Shown piece by piece: positions 5,018-5,702 of a DNA stretch of 5,702 nt. This DNA is from Pseudomonadota bacterium (lineage in GTDB: Bacteria; Pseudomonadota; Alphaproteobacteria; Rhizobiales; Devosiaceae). How positions within the stretch are numbered: position 1 is the stretch's first letter; every line of letters begins with the position of its first letter. The stretch lies in assembly GCA_023433985.1 (NCBI GenBank), contig JAEYTN010000071.1, forward strand, positions 1 through 5,702, read 5' to 3'. The translations under genes were made by a program, and so were the position numbers. The notes under the pieces are model-generated. The model ran no database searches. It was not told the origin of the DNA and saw only the letters and a program-made list of their open reading frames with translations.

Positions 5018-5702
5018 ATGTCCAGTACCACCGACGGGCTTTGGCGCCCCCCGCAGCACCAGAATTCGCCGGTGGAGTTCACGGGTACGCGCGGCGAGCT
5101 CTTCGGCCGGTTGCTGCGCGGCTACCTGCTGATGCTGCCGACCCTGGGGCTCTACCGGTTCTGGCTGACCACCACCAAGCGCCGCTTCTACTGGCAGAAC
5201 ACGGTGATCGGCGGCGACCGGCTCGAGTATACCGGTACAGCGGCGCAACTGCTGGTGGGCTTCCTGTTCGCAATCGGCGTGTTCCTGCCGATCTACCTCG
5301 TGTTCTTCTACCTGTCGTTCCAGTCGAGTACGATCGCACTGGTCGGCTACGGCGCGGCAGCCCTGCTGCTCTGGTTCCTGGCGGGATACGCCATCTATCG
5401 CGGACGCGATTTCCGGCTGTCGCGTACGTTGTGGCGAGGCGTCCGGCTCGACCAGAAGGGCAACGCCATGGGCTATGCGGTCCGGCGCTTCCTGTGGTCG
5501 CTGCTGGTGCTGGGCACGGGCGGGCTCGCCTTCCCGTTCATGGCCGGCAATCTCTGGCGCTACCGCTACAACAACACCTGGTTCGGCGACCGGCGGTTCA
5601 GCTTTGCCGGCAGCTGGAAGACGGTGGCCTGGCCGTTCTACCGGGCCTGGCTGGTGTTCGCGTTCTGCGCGCTGCTGGCGTTCCTCGCGTTCACGTTTGC
5701 CC
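5018..5702 (+). CDS. DUF898 (YjgN family) inner-membrane protein, partial at the 3' side
   Basis: The first 228 residues are present; the gene continues past the right edge. Full-length members are around 350-400 residues, so perhaps 120-170 are missing. The family signature is clear: VEFTGTRGELFGRLLRGYLL (19-38), TLGLYRFW (42-49), KRRFYWQNTVIGGDRLEYTG (54-73), then SRTLWRGVRLD (135-145) and WRYRYNNTWFGDRRFSFAGS (180-199). Hydrophobic segments at about 32-48, 77-99, 106-127, 154-176 and 204-227 suggest a polytopic inner-membrane protein; there is no cleavable signal peptide. The biochemical function of the family is not established, and I assign none. The ATG at 5018 has AGGGGG (5001-5006) and a closer GAGG (5009-5012) upstream. 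It follows pdxH after 86 bp, so it could be read from pdxH or from its own promoter. Confidence 0.87.
   Translation, partial: MSSTTDGLWRPPQHQNSPVEFTGTRGELFGRLLRGYLLMLPTLGLYRFWLTTTKRRFYWQNTVIGGDRLEYTGTAAQLLVGFLFAIGVFLPIYLVFFYLSFQSSTIALVGYGAAALLLWFLAGYAIYRGRDFRLSRTLWRGVRLDQKGNAMGYAVRRFLWSLLVLGTGGLAFPFMAGNLWRYRYNNTWFGDRRFSFAGSWKTVAWPFYRAWLVFAFCALLAFLAFTFA

Overview
The window looks like ordinary, very GC-rich chromosomal DNA (about two thirds G+C by eye) from an alphaproteobacterium, most likely of the order Hyphomicrobiales (Rhizobiales). Three things point there: a histone-deacetylase-like gene followed by xseB and tlyA, a class II DnaJ gene divergent from pdxH, and codon third positions that are almost all G or C. 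I see no mobile element, CRISPR array, tRNA, rRNA or phage gene, and no clearly new system. The unusual signals are in gene order and in the intergenic regions.

Layout. Positions 1-248 are downstream of tlyA and I could not assign them. From 2211 down to 249 on the minus strand runs a compact three-gene unit: an HDAC-family deacetylase, then xseB (exonuclease VII small subunit), then tlyA (rRNA 2'-O-methyltransferase). The xseB-tlyA gap is 1 nt. In many relatives dxs lies between these two genes, and it is absent here. A 90-bp divergent intergenic region (2212-2301) separates this unit from a plus-strand Sua5-type threonylcarbamoyl-AMP synthase (2302-3234). That gene converges on a minus-strand class II DnaJ/CbpA-like co-chaperone (3231-4178), and the two stop codons lie on the same CTAG palindrome. 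A second divergent intergenic region (4179-4295), carrying candidate back-to-back promoters, leads to plus-strand pdxH (4296-4931). After 86 bp comes a DUF898/YjgN-family membrane protein (from 5018) that runs off the right edge.

How the genes fit together. Most are housekeeping genes: tRNA modification (Sua5, the t6A pathway), rRNA modification (TlyA), DNA repair (XseB), protein folding (DnaJ-like) and vitamin B6 salvage (PdxH). The HDAC-like enzyme and the DUF898 protein are the two whose physiological roles are open. High G+C leaves long antisense reading frames across every gene. I treat all of these as artefacts, including one of 800 codons whose last 310 codons are the real Sua5 gene.
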